DNA from: Fidelibacterota bacterium
Lineage (GTDB): Bacteria > Fidelibacterota > Marinisomatia > Marinisomatales > TCS55
DNA: 64,000 nt
NCBI GenBank assembly: GCA_029936965.1
Contig: JAPYRG010000001.1
Coordinates: 13,588 to 77,587, forward strand
Reading direction: 5' to 3'
Within the stretch, counting starts at the first letter, position 1. The number at the start of each line of letters is the position of its first letter. A program made the translations under genes and the position numbers. Below are positions 18,638 through 29,189 of this stretch, piece after piece. Below the pieces are notes generated by a model. That model had not been told where the DNA came from. It saw only the letters and a program-made list of their open reading frames with translations, and did no database searches.

Positions 18638-19911
18638 AAGCTTTATACAAATCTCTAGCTATCTTTCTTCTTGTGTTTTTAACTGGACAGGAAAAACCTC
18701 AGGCGGTTGATGGGGTGGCCGCTGTTGTTGGTGAAAACATTATACTTAAAAGCGATGTTTCTCAGGTGGTTGGTATGACGGCGCTTCAGCGTGGTTTAGA
18801 TATTACAAAAGACGCGGATTTGTTGTTGAAACTTCAAGATGGGGTTTTAAGCTCATTAATAGATCAAAAAGTTATATTAGAAATGGCAAAATTGGATTCG
18901 ATTGAAATCAGCGATAAAGATGTTGAAAGCGCGCTTGACCAGCAGGTCGATGGTTTTATTATGAGGGCAGGAACAGAAGAGGTTGCTGAAACCATGTTAG
19001 GTCAAAGCCTGTCTGATTTTCGTAGAGAGTTTTGGTATGATATGCGCGATAGACTAATAACGGAACAATATCAACAACAATTAATTATGTCAGTAAATAT
19101 TAACCGGTCTGGTGTTGTAGGTTTTTATGAGGAATACAAAGACAGTCTTCCAGTGTTTCCTATAAAAATGAAAATCAGGCACTTACTTGTTCGTATTAAG
19201 GCTGGAGAAGAAAGCAAAAAAGCGGCCCTATCTGAAATCAATTATTTAAGAGAAAAAATACTAAATGGTGATTCTTTTTCTTCTATTGCGCGGGATTTTT
19301 CTGATGATCCTGGGTCACGAACGTCTGGGGGTTCTCTTGGTTATATCAAAAGAAACCAAATGGTTAAAGAATTTGAAACAACGGCATATACTCAAGAGTT
19401 AAACTCTATTAGTGAACCTATAGAAACAACGTTTGGGTATCACATTTTAGAAACAACGGAAAGGTCGGGAGAAAAAATTAAGGTAAGACATGTTTTAATA
19501 TCACCAGAGATAACAGAACGCGATGAATCTATTGCATATAAATATGCATTAAGCTTGCGTGATAGCTCAACAAGTCTTGGTCGTTTTAAAACCATGGTTA
19601 TCAACAAATCAGAAGACGAACAAACAAAAAAAATAGCCGGTGATTTAGGTTGGATTACACCAAGCAGTTCACCTATACCAGAAATATCAGAGGTTTTAGG
19701 TCTTCTAGAGGTTGGTGAGTGTAGCCGGCCTGTAAAATCTTCTTTTGGATATCATCTGCTTTGGTTGGAAGAGGTTCGGCTTGGGGGGCAAGCTTCTCTT
19801 GCTTTACATTGGACTGAAATAGAGGAAATTGCTTTAAATCATAAGCGTATGTTGTTTTTCAAAGAGTGGGTTGCGGAGGCAAGAAAAAATCTTTATATAA
19901 ATATCAATTAA
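18634..19911 (+). CDS. surA: Periplasmic peptidyl-prolyl isomerase/chaperone SurA
   Basis: SurA escorts unfolded outer-membrane proteins to the BAM complex. The protein has 425 residues with a signal peptide (LAIFLLVFLTGQEKPQA). The N-terminal chaperone domain starts with the family's DGVAAVVGENIILKSDV motif. Two parvulin-type rotamase modules follow. The first is complete, with MKIRHLLVRIK, ARDFSDDPGSRTSGGSLGYIKRNQMVKEFE and TTFGYHILE. The second begins KVRHVLISPE and finishes with SSFGYHLLWLEEVR. The start ATG overlaps the stop of the preceding SurA-like gene. It ends the rpmH-to-surA gene run, and a long non-coding gap follows. Confidence 0.93.
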   Translation: MKALYKSLAIFLLVFLTGQEKPQAVDGVAAVVGENIILKSDVSQVVGMTALQRGLDITKDADLLLKLQDGVLSSLIDQKVILEMAKLDSIEISDKDVESALDQQVDGFIMRAGTEEVAETMLGQSLSDFRREFWYDMRDRLITEQYQQQLIMSVNINRSGVVGFYEEYKDSLPVFPIKMKIRHLLVRIKAGEESKKAALSEINYLREKILNGDSFSSIARDFSDDPGSRTSGGSLGYIKRNQMVKEFETTAYTQELNSISEPIETTFGYHILETTERSGEKIKVRHVLISPEITERDESIAYKYALSLRDSSTSLGRFKTMVINKSEDEQTKKIAGDLGWITPSSSPIPEISEVLGLLEVGECSRPVKSSFGYHLLWLEEVRLGGQASLALHWTEIEEIALNHKRMLFFKEWVAEARKNLYININ

Positions 19912-20242
19912 CAAAGTTTTACACTTTTTAATAACAATTTTTTTTCCACGAAAGAATGGTTTGTTTATTAATGTTTGTTTCGGTTTTTCCACAATATTTA
20001 TATGGTTATCCACTTTACATTTTGGTTTAAGTGTTTGTTGTTTGTTTTATGATATTGAATCTTATTTACATTTGTTTTGTTTGTTGTTAACAAAACAAGC
20101 ATCATTATAAATAATATATTATATATAGTATGTATATATTAAATAAAAATCTTATGAAATTTAGACAGTTAAGGTTATGTTCTATCGACAAGAATTAAAC
20201 AAATAAAGCTCAAATTAATTCAATCCACATACAATTAATTTT
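19912..20242. other. AT-rich surA-dnaN gap with DnaA-like boxes, alternative oriC candidate
   Basis: A 331-base region without a gene. Its first third carries TTTTCCACG (19942-19950), TTTTCCACA (19985-19993, fits the TTWTNCACA consensus) and TTATCCACT (20006-20014, one mismatch to the perfect box), all on the plus strand. It is followed by a strongly AT-rich tract at about 20100-20160 with TATATA runs. Boxes next to an unwinding-type tract just before dnaN suggest an origin or a DnaA-regulated dnaN promoter. No tRNA or small RNA was recognised in it. Confidence 0.5.
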
Positions 20243-21358
20243 ATGAAATATTCAACCTCAAAAAATGAACTTCAATCAGCATTACAAAAACTATCAAAAG
20301 CCGTTCCCAATAGATCTACCTTACCTATACTAAGCTGTCTGTTAATTGATGTTTCCGAATCTGGTGTTCTCTTAAGGTCTACTGATTTAGAAATAACAAT
20401 AACAACCACTATTGAAAGCAGTATTGAAGAACAAGGAACAGCCGCTATTCCACTACAACCACTTTTAGATATAGCAGGTGAACTCCCTGATGACACCAGG
20501 GTTGAAATGGAGGTTAATGATAATAAAGTTAAAATAAACACTGATTTTGGAACATATGATTTAATGGGAAAAGATCCGGAAGAATTTCCTGCTGCCCCCG
20601 ATACAAACAATGGAGTTGAGATAGGGATAGGTTCCACTTTATTAAATAAAATAATTTCTACTGTTAGTTTTGCTGTAAGTAAAGATGATTTAAAACCAGC
20701 ATTAACAGGTGTCTTTTTTAAAATTGACTCTGATTTAATAACCGCTGTTGCAACAGACGGCCATAGGTTGGCACAATATTTATGTAAAAACGAAACCAAA
20801 ACCACGTTTACAGGTGAGGTTATTATTCCAAAAAAGTTTTTACACACCATTGGTTCATATACCGCAGGAAAAGATGAGGTTTCTTTGTTAATCAACGATA
20901 ATGTTTTTACAGCAAGAATGGGTCCAGACACAGTTTACACAAGAATTATTGATGAAAAATTTCCTGACTATGAAAGCGTTATACCAAAAGACAACGATAA
21001 AGAACTAAAAGTTGATCGAAAAGAATTGCTTGCTGCGGTAAAGCGCGTCTCAATTTTCTCAAACAAAACAACTCAACAAGTTGCAATAAAAACCGAAAAA
21101 TCAAAACTTGTTATTACAACCGAAGACCCAGAAAAAGCCTCTAAAGCACATGAAGAACTAGAAGTATCATATGAAGGCGATTCTATAGAAATAGGTTTTA
21201 ACGCTTCATATTTGAAAGACGTTCTTTCACATATTAACTCGCAAGAGACAATCTTAAAATTAAACACACCAATAAGCGCATCTTTGTTTTATCCAGAAAA
21301 AAACAGTGAGGACGAAACAGTTTCTATGTTGTTAATGCCAATTAGGTTAAACGAATAG
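20243..21358 (+). CDS. dnaN: DNA polymerase III sliding clamp (beta subunit)
   Basis: The ring-shaped processivity clamp, 371 residues and the normal family length. Three repeated clamp folds are visible: residues 1-120 (MKYSTSKNELQSALQKLSKAVPNRSTLPILSCLLI, TDLEITI), a middle fold with LKPALTGVFFKIDSDLITAVATDGHRLAQY, and a C-terminal fold that closes with MLLMPIRLNE, the clamp's client-binding end. It heads the dnaN-DUF721-gyrB-gyrA cluster. recF, which commonly stands between dnaN and gyrB, is not here. Confidence 0.97.
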   Translation: MKYSTSKNELQSALQKLSKAVPNRSTLPILSCLLIDVSESGVLLRSTDLEITITTTIESSIEEQGTAAIPLQPLLDIAGELPDDTRVEMEVNDNKVKINTDFGTYDLMGKDPEEFPAAPDTNNGVEIGIGSTLLNKIISTVSFAVSKDDLKPALTGVFFKIDSDLITAVATDGHRLAQYLCKNETKTTFTGEVIIPKKFLHTIGSYTAGKDEVSLLINDNVFTARMGPDTVYTRIIDEKFPDYESVIPKDNDKELKVDRKELLAAVKRVSIFSNKTTQQVAIKTEKSKLVITTEDPEKASKAHEELEVSYEGDSIEIGFNASYLKDVLSHINSQETILKLNTPISASLFYPEKNSEDETVSMLLMPIRLNE

Positions 21359-21380
21359 AAAAAAAAAGAAGCATTAAAAC

Positions 21381-23619
<2,239 letters not shown>

Positions 23620-23636
23620 TATAAAAAAAAGAAACA

Positions 23637-26192
23637 ATGAGTGATATAAACAGAGACCATACGCTAAATCGTGACATAGTAGATGAAATGAATGAGAGCT
23701 ATTTAAATTACGCAATGTCCGTGATAGTGTCTCGAGCGTTACCGGATGTGCGCGACGGCTTAAAACCTGTTCATAGAAGAATTTTATACGGTATGAGCGA
23801 GTTGGGGTCCTCTTGGAATCGGCCATATAAAAAATGTGCGAGAATTGTAGGAGAGGTTATGGGAAAATATCATCCACATGGAGACTCTTCGATTTATGAT
23901 GCTTTAGTAAGAATGGCGCAAGATTTTTCTATGCGTTACGAGCTAGTTGATGGCCAGGGAAACTTTGGATCTATCGATGGAGATAACGCAGCCGCAATGA
24001 GATACACCGAATCTCGAATGACAAAACTATCAGCAGAGTTATTAAAAGACCTTGAAAAAGAAACTGTTGATTGGAGCCCCAATTTTGACGAAACCTTAAA
24101 AGAACCAATGGTGCTACCAACCACAGTGCCAACCCTTTTGGTAAACGGTTCAGAGGGAATAGCTGTTGGAATGGCCACGAAAATTCCTCCCCACAACCTT
24201 ATTGAAATAGTTGATGGTCTCATTGCGCTTATAGATGACAAAAATATTACAATCGACAGTTTAAGGGACCATATAAAGGGCCCCGATTTTCCAACCGCAG
24301 GCATGATTTTAGGAATGGACGGTCTAAAAGCAGCGTATGAAACAGGCCGAGGTAAAATTAAAATGAGGGCACGCGCACACATAGAAACATCAAAGAACGG
24401 TAAAGACAGCATTATTATAACAGAGGTTCCCTACCAAACAAACAAAGCTAATGTTGTAGAAAAGATAGCTGACCTTGTAAGAGATAAAAAAATTATTGGA
24501 ATAACAGACCTTAGAGATGAATCTGATAAAGACGGGATACGTGTTGTGATTGAAACAAAAAGAGACACGGTTCCCGAAGTAATATTAAACCAATTATATA
24601 AACACACACAACTTCAAGATACTTTTGGAATAATTTTATTAGCGCTTGTAGACGGTGTCCCTAAAATAATGCCACTAAAAACAATTCTTGAGCACTTTGT
24701 TAATTTTAGACATGAGGTTGTGGTTAGAAGAACCAAGTTTGACCTAAAAGCCGCAGAAGCAAGAGCCCACATATTAGAAGGGTTAAAAACCGCACTAGAT
24801 AACATTGATGAGGTTATTTCAATTATTAAAGGAAGCAAGGACCCCGCCCAAGCCAAAGAGGGTTTAATGGATGCTTTTAATTTGTCTGAAATACAGTCTC
24901 AGGCGATTTTAGAAATGAGACTTCAAAAACTAACAGGGCTTGAGGTTGACAAAATAGTTACTGAATATAAAGAGGTTATAAAACTAATTACCTACTTAAA
25001 AGGAATTTTAGACAGCAGAAGCCAAAGAATGGATATAATTAAAGAAGAAATGCTCGCAGTTAAAAATGAGTTTGGCGATGAAAGAAGAACAGAAATAATT
25101 CCTGTTGACTCTAATTTTTCTATGGAGGATATGATAGCAGAAGAAGAGGTTGTATTAACAATTACCCACAGTGGCTATATAAAAAGGACCGCACTAAACA
25201 CCTATAGAACACAAAGAAGGGGCGGTCGCGGCGTTCAAGGAGCAACAAGCAATGAAGAAGATTTTATTGAACACTTGTTTATTGCCAACACGCACAATTA
25301 TATGTTGTTTTTTACCAGCCTTGGTAAGTGTTATTGGTTAAAGGTTTATGATATACCCCAAGGAGGTAGAGCAACAAAAGGACGTGCAATTGTAAATTTA
25401 ATTGGCTGCGAACCAGGAGAGAAAATTGAGGCTTTTGTTAGTGTAAAAGATTTTAACGAAAACCGTTTCATAATAATGGCCACAAGAAACGGTCTTGTAA
25501 AGAAAACAGCTTTATCTGCTTATAGCAAACCACGTAAAGGTGGAATATATGCAATAGAAATTCGTGATGGCGACACCCTTATCGAGGCAAGAATAACTAA
25601 TGGAGAAAACGACATACTATTAGGAACAAGGGAGGGCAAGTCGATACGGTTCTCAGAAAAAAACATTAGAGCCACAGGAAGAAAAACCATGGGCGTTAAA
25701 GGAATCAGACTTAGTTCAAAAGAAGACTATGTTATAGCAATGCTTGTAGTAAAAAGAGAAGGAACGATTTTAGTAGCAACAGAAAAAGGGCTCGGAAAAA
25801 GAACAGACGTGATTCAATATAGAACACAAACAAGGGGCGGTAAGGGTGTGATGACTATGCGTGTAACTGAAAAAACAGGAAAAATGGTTTCAATTATGGA
25901 GGTTGTGGACGCCGACGATTTAATTGTTATAACCGATAAAGGTGTTTTAATGAGACAGCCAGTTTCTCAGATAAGAACCATCGGTCGCGTGACGCAAGGA
26001 GTAAAGCTTGTAAAATTGGACATAGGAACAAAGATATCATCTATATCAAGAGTAATTAATGATGAAAATCCGGAAACAAAACCAACGGAAACAGAAAACA
26101 CTGATGATTTAATATCAACTGAAGAAGAAATAGATAAACCAAAAAACACCGAAGAACCAAAAACGACAAATGGGCCAAATAAACAGGTGTGA
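23637..26192 (+). CDS. gyrA: DNA gyrase subunit A
   Basis: The breakage-reunion subunit, 851 residues. The N-terminal winged-helix region includes [30 protein letters not shown] and the quinolone-determining segment [34 protein letters not shown]. The catalytic tyrosine lies in [10 protein letters not shown]. The C-terminal beta-pinwheel carries the GyrA box [11 protein letters not shown], which marks it as gyrase rather than topoisomerase IV. An acidic Thr/Glu-rich tail of about 40 residues ends the protein. Its stop TGA overlaps the GTG start of the next gene (GTGA). Confidence 0.97.
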   Translation: MSDINRDHTLNRDIVDEMNESYLNYAMSVIVSRALPDVRDGLKPVHRRILYGMSELGSSWNRPYKKCARIVGEVMGKYHPHGDSSIYDALVRMAQDFSMRYELVDGQGNFGSIDGDNAAAMRYTESRMTKLSAELLKDLEKETVDWSPNFDETLKEPMVLPTTVPTLLVNGSEGIAVGMATKIPPHNLIEIVDGLIALIDDKNITIDSLRDHIKGPDFPTAGMILGMDGLKAAYETGRGKIKMRARAHIETSKNGKDSIIITEVPYQTNKANVVEKIADLVRDKKIIGITDLRDESDKDGIRVVIETKRDTVPEVILNQLYKHTQLQDTFGIILLALVDGVPKIMPLKTILEHFVNFRHEVVVRRTKFDLKAAEARAHILEGLKTALDNIDEVISIIKGSKDPAQAKEGLMDAFNLSEIQSQAILEMRLQKLTGLEVDKIVTEYKEVIKLITYLKGILDSRSQRMDIIKEEMLAVKNEFGDERRTEIIPVDSNFSMEDMIAEEEVVLTITHSGYIKRTALNTYRTQRRGGRGVQGATSNEEDFIEHLFIANTHNYMLFFTSLGKCYWLKVYDIPQGGRATKGRAIVNLIGCEPGEKIEAFVSVKDFNENRFIIMATRNGLVKKTALSAYSKPRKGGIYAIEIRDGDTLIEARITNGENDILLGTREGKSIRFSEKNIRATGRKTMGVKGIRLSSKEDYVIAMLVVKREGTILVATEKGLGKRTDVIQYRTQTRGGKGVMTMRVTEKTGKMVSIMEVVDADDLIVITDKGVLMRQPVSQIRTIGRVTQGVKLVKLDIGTKISSISRVINDENPETKPTETENTDDLISTEEEIDKPKNTEEPKTTNGPNKQV

Positions 26193-26881
26193 ACCTGTTT
26201 GATCAAATTCAAAAAGCTAGGGAAAACATCCAACAAGCGTTGGATTCTTCTAATAGAAACAGCGCGGTTATACTTATTGCCGCAACAAAAAATCAAAACA
26301 CAAACAAACTTGAAGATTGTATTAATAGCGGGATAACACACATAGGAGAAAACCGAGTTCAAGAAGCTGTAATTAAATTTGAAGAACTAAAAAAGAAAAA
26401 CACCAAATGCGTTAAGCGCATGATAGGACACCTGCAAAGCAATAAAATAAACAAAGCCCTCTCTGTTTTTGATACAATAGACTCAATTGACACAACCTCT
26501 TTGGCAAAAAAAATATCAATAAAATCGGGAAAAGAAAAATTACAAACAGAAACAATGTTAGAGATAAATACAGGTCGTGAAAAAAACAAATACGGGTTTA
26601 AACCAGAAGACCACCAAGGAATGTTGGAATCCATCGAGCTAAAGAATATTAACGTTGTGGGGTTGATGACCTTGGGCCCAAACACTAGAGATATAAAAGA
26701 AACAGAATTGTCATTTAGGTCTTTAAGAAAAATAAAAGAAAACCTAAATAGACAGCTATCAAAAGATAAGCAGCTTACAGAACTCTCTATGGGTATGAGT
26801 AGCGATTATGAGCTAGCAATACAACAAGGCAGCACAATGATACGCTTAGGAACAGCGCTTTTTGGTAGAAGGGTTCAGTGA
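26189..26881 (+). CDS. YggS/PLPBP family pyridoxal-phosphate homeostasis protein
   Basis: A cytosolic 230-residue single-domain TIM-barrel protein that binds PLP but has no known catalysis and maintains vitamin B6 and amino-acid balance. The motifs are [41 protein letters not shown] (AATKN is the usual A[VA][ST]K PLP-lysine motif), [32 protein letters not shown] and [28 protein letters not shown]. It overlaps gyrA by four bases at its GTG start. The downstream gene overlaps its stop. Confidence 0.95.
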   Translation: MNLFDQIQKARENIQQALDSSNRNSAVILIAATKNQNTNKLEDCINSGITHIGENRVQEAVIKFEELKKKNTKCVKRMIGHLQSNKINKALSVFDTIDSIDTTSLAKKISIKSGKEKLQTETMLEINTGREKNKYGFKPEDHQGMLESIELKNINVVGLMTLGPNTRDIKETELSFRSLRKIKENLNRQLSKDKQLTELSMGMSSDYELAIQQGSTMIRLGTALFGRRVQ

Positions 26882-27423
26882 TAAAAAACAAACAAACATT
26901 ATTTTTTTGTTATCCACCAAAGATTACCGAACCAGATACAAAGAAAAAAACGATTAATAATTATAATATTGTTTTTATAAATGAGAACATGATAATTTGG
27001 CCAAAAAATATATCAATATCAACCTGCGCCCCCGAAAACATGGTTGATTTAAAAAAAAATATACAAACAAAAACCATCACCATTTTTGACCAAATTAAAA
27101 ACAGCAAAAACATTGTAAATATTTGTGGACACGTTAATAGGGCGGGAACAAATTTTCTTGTAGGAAAAACACCGTTTCTAAACAAACAACAGTTCCCCGA
27201 CATGTCTAACATATACACAACAAAAACCGCGAAAAGTAAAATCGTACACACGATTGGACAACAAAGGTTTTCATCTGGAACAAAATTAATGAAAAATACA
27301 ATTTGGAGCGAATCCATCGGGCTGATTTCCCCTGTTTTTAGCTACCTAGGTTTTTATGTGACAGGCGTTGGAATACCCGAACATGAGATTGACAACATCA
27401 ATATAAATCAATTTCTCAATTAA
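26878..27423 (+). CDS. Diverged, shortened purine-nucleoside-phosphorylase-like protein
   Basis: A 181-residue protein starting with a GTG that overlaps the preceding stop. I read a weak match to class I purine nucleoside phosphorylases. Residues 79-115 (NICGHVNRAGTNFLVGK, then FLNKQQFPDMSNIYTTK) parallel the family's DHINLTGxNPLxGPN and RFPDMSxAYDxxL. Near 155-170 YLGFYVTGVGIPEHEID parallels the LGADAVGMSTVPE segment. The family normally has about 270 residues with an N-terminal phosphate-binding portion that is largely absent here. It may therefore be a degenerate or non-catalytic relative. The match is read by eye and could be wrong; the alternative is an uncharacterised lineage-specific protein. 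Confidence 0.5.
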   Translation: MIKNKQTLFFCYPPKITEPDTKKKTINNYNIVFINENMIIWPKNISISTCAPENMVDLKKNIQTKTITIFDQIKNSKNIVNICGHVNRAGTNFLVGKTPFLNKQQFPDMSNIYTTKTAKSKIVHTIGQQRFSSGTKLMKNTIWSESIGLISPVFSYLGFYVTGVGIPEHEIDNININQFLN

Positions 27424-27438
27424 TATTTTTATTAGCCA

Positions 27439-27693
27439 ATGTATCTAAATCCAAAAAAATACAACCTAAACAGCCGCGTATTAATTAAGCAATCAACACC
27501 CAACCACATAATTATTGTTATAGATAGAAAAAGCAGGATAATAATGAAAGACGGAATGCGGATTAATGAACAAAAACAATCCATAAACCAGGTGAAACCA
27601 AACACGAAAGTTAGCTTTCAAACAACTGCGCCAATATGTAGCAAAACCAAAGAATATTTATTGTCTAAAAACATAAACATAACAAACAGTTAA
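27439..27693 (+). CDS. Small uncharacterised protein
   Basis: An 84-codon ORF between the phosphorylase-like gene and the MATE transporter, 15 and 7 bases away, on the same strand. The product is basic and Lys/Asn-rich with a beta-prone core (HIIIVIDRKSRIIMKDGMRI) and a hydrophilic tail. There is no signal peptide, membrane segment or known motif. No clear Shine-Dalgarno is visible, but most genes here lack one. It is kept because it fills the gap exactly and has the same amino-acid style as its neighbours. Confidence 0.55.
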   Translation: MYLNPKKYNLNSRVLIKQSTPNHIIIVIDRKSRIIMKDGMRINEQKQSINQVKPNTKVSFQTTAPICSKTKEYLLSKNINITNS

Positions 27694-27700
27694 ACCACGC

Positions 27701-29125
27701 ATGGCTATCCGCTTTCGCCAGCTTCATAAACAGATTGATAAAAAAATATCATCCAAAGTTATGAAGCTCGCGACCCCCGTGATCCTTAGCAATATAAGCA
27801 GAACAATGATGAGCTTTGTTGATGTAATGATGGTTGGACACCTTGGATCAAAAGCGCTTGCGGCAACAGGCATGGGGTCAATGGTGGTTTGGACAATAAT
27901 AAGCTTTTCTATTGGTTTGCGGACAGCAACCCAAACCGTTTCATCCAGACGACTAGGTCAAAAGAAATATAACGAATGTGGCGTGGCGCTTCGTAATGGA
28001 ATTTTATTATCCTTTTGTTATGGTCTTCCGGTTTCTGTGTTGGGATACGTGTTTACAAACCATATAGCACAAGCCCTACTTACTGATATACAGGTTATAA
28101 CTTTTACAAGGGACTATATTTCAATTGCTTTTCTTGGGGTGTTGTTTTCTTCTACCTGTTTTGTGTTTCAGGGTTTTTATACTGGTGTTGAAAAAACCAA
28201 AATCCACATGAAAGTAACCATAACATCGAACATGCTAAATATTTATTTAAACGCAGGGTTTATTTATGGGTCTGTTGGTGTAGAAAGTTTTTTTAACAAT
28301 CTTAATCTTCCCTTTTTAAGCCATGCTTGGACCGTTTTTAATTTTCCAGCTCTAGGCGTTAAAGGAGCTGCTGTTGCAACGGTTATTGCCTCTATATTTA
28401 TGATGTTGTTTTATTTTATAATGTTATTTGATAAAGAAATAAAAAACACTTTTGATGTTTTTTCAAGACACCTTAATCGAGCAACATTATTTAGACAGAT
28501 TAAGCTTGCCACACCACAGGGTGCACAAGAACTATTTACAATGTCCGGCTACGTGCTTCTGTATAAAATAGTTGGTATAATTGGCATTATTGAGCTGGCT
28601 GCAACAGAAATTGTTTTTACCATATTGCAAACCTCTTTTATGCCTGCCGCAGGAATAGGACAAGCATGCGCAACCCTTGTCGGAAAACATATGGGAGAAA
28701 AAAAAATTGAAAAAGCAGAGCTTAGTATTCACGAAAGCACCAGGCTAAGTCTTTTTGTGATGGGCTCAGTTGGGTTTCTTTTCATTATAATTCCAGAAAC
28801 CATAATTAATCTTTTTACTTCTGAAAAAGAAGTTGTTTATTTTGGTGTTGTCGCCCTACGCCTTGCAGGTTTTTTGCAAATTATTGATTCCATAGGCATG
28901 ACTCTTTGGTTTGCGCTTTCCGGAGCAGGAAACACTTTTTACCCCAGCGTTGTAGAAACCCTTTTGGTGTGGTTATATTTTTTACCAGGTAGTTATTATT
29001 TTGGTGTTATTTTGAATTATGGATTTATTGCGCCTTGGTTGTTTTTTGGAAGCTATCTTTTGTTTTTTGCTATAGCAATGGTTTGGAAAATAAAACAGGG
29101 TGATTGGAAAAAGCTTAATGTCTAA
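27701..29125 (+). CDS. MATE family multidrug/solute efflux transporter
   Basis: An inner-membrane cation-coupled antiporter of 474 residues with about 12 hydrophobic helices in two similar halves. The N-terminal half shows the family's opening KLATPVILSNISRTMMSFVDVMMVGHLGSKALAATGMGS. The second half shows KLATPQGAQELFTMSGYVLLYKIVGIIGIIELAATEIVFTI and GIGQACATLVGKHMGEKKIEKAE. The substrate cannot be told from sequence. Cationic drugs and metabolites are the family's usual substrates. Confidence 0.92.
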   Translation: MAIRFRQLHKQIDKKISSKVMKLATPVILSNISRTMMSFVDVMMVGHLGSKALAATGMGSMVVWTIISFSIGLRTATQTVSSRRLGQKKYNECGVALRNGILLSFCYGLPVSVLGYVFTNHIAQALLTDIQVITFTRDYISIAFLGVLFSSTCFVFQGFYTGVEKTKIHMKVTITSNMLNIYLNAGFIYGSVGVESFFNNLNLPFLSHAWTVFNFPALGVKGAAVATVIASIFMMLFYFIMLFDKEIKNTFDVFSRHLNRATLFRQIKLATPQGAQELFTMSGYVLLYKIVGIIGIIELAATEIVFTILQTSFMPAAGIGQACATLVGKHMGEKKIEKAELSIHESTRLSLFVMGSVGFLFIIIPETIINLFTSEKEVVYFGVVALRLAGFLQIIDSIGMTLWFALSGAGNTFYPSVVETLLVWLYFLPGSYYFGVILNYGFIAPWLFFGSYLLFFAIAMVWKIKQGDWKKLNV

Positions 29126-29189
29126 CGCTTGCTTTTCAAGAAGATCTTATTTATAACATAATTAATTTGAACACATTAATTTATTAACA

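Noticed and set aside
20272-20931. 219-codon minus-strand ORF overlapping dnaN
   Set aside because: It lies wholly antisense to the well-supported clamp gene and has no recognisable domain.
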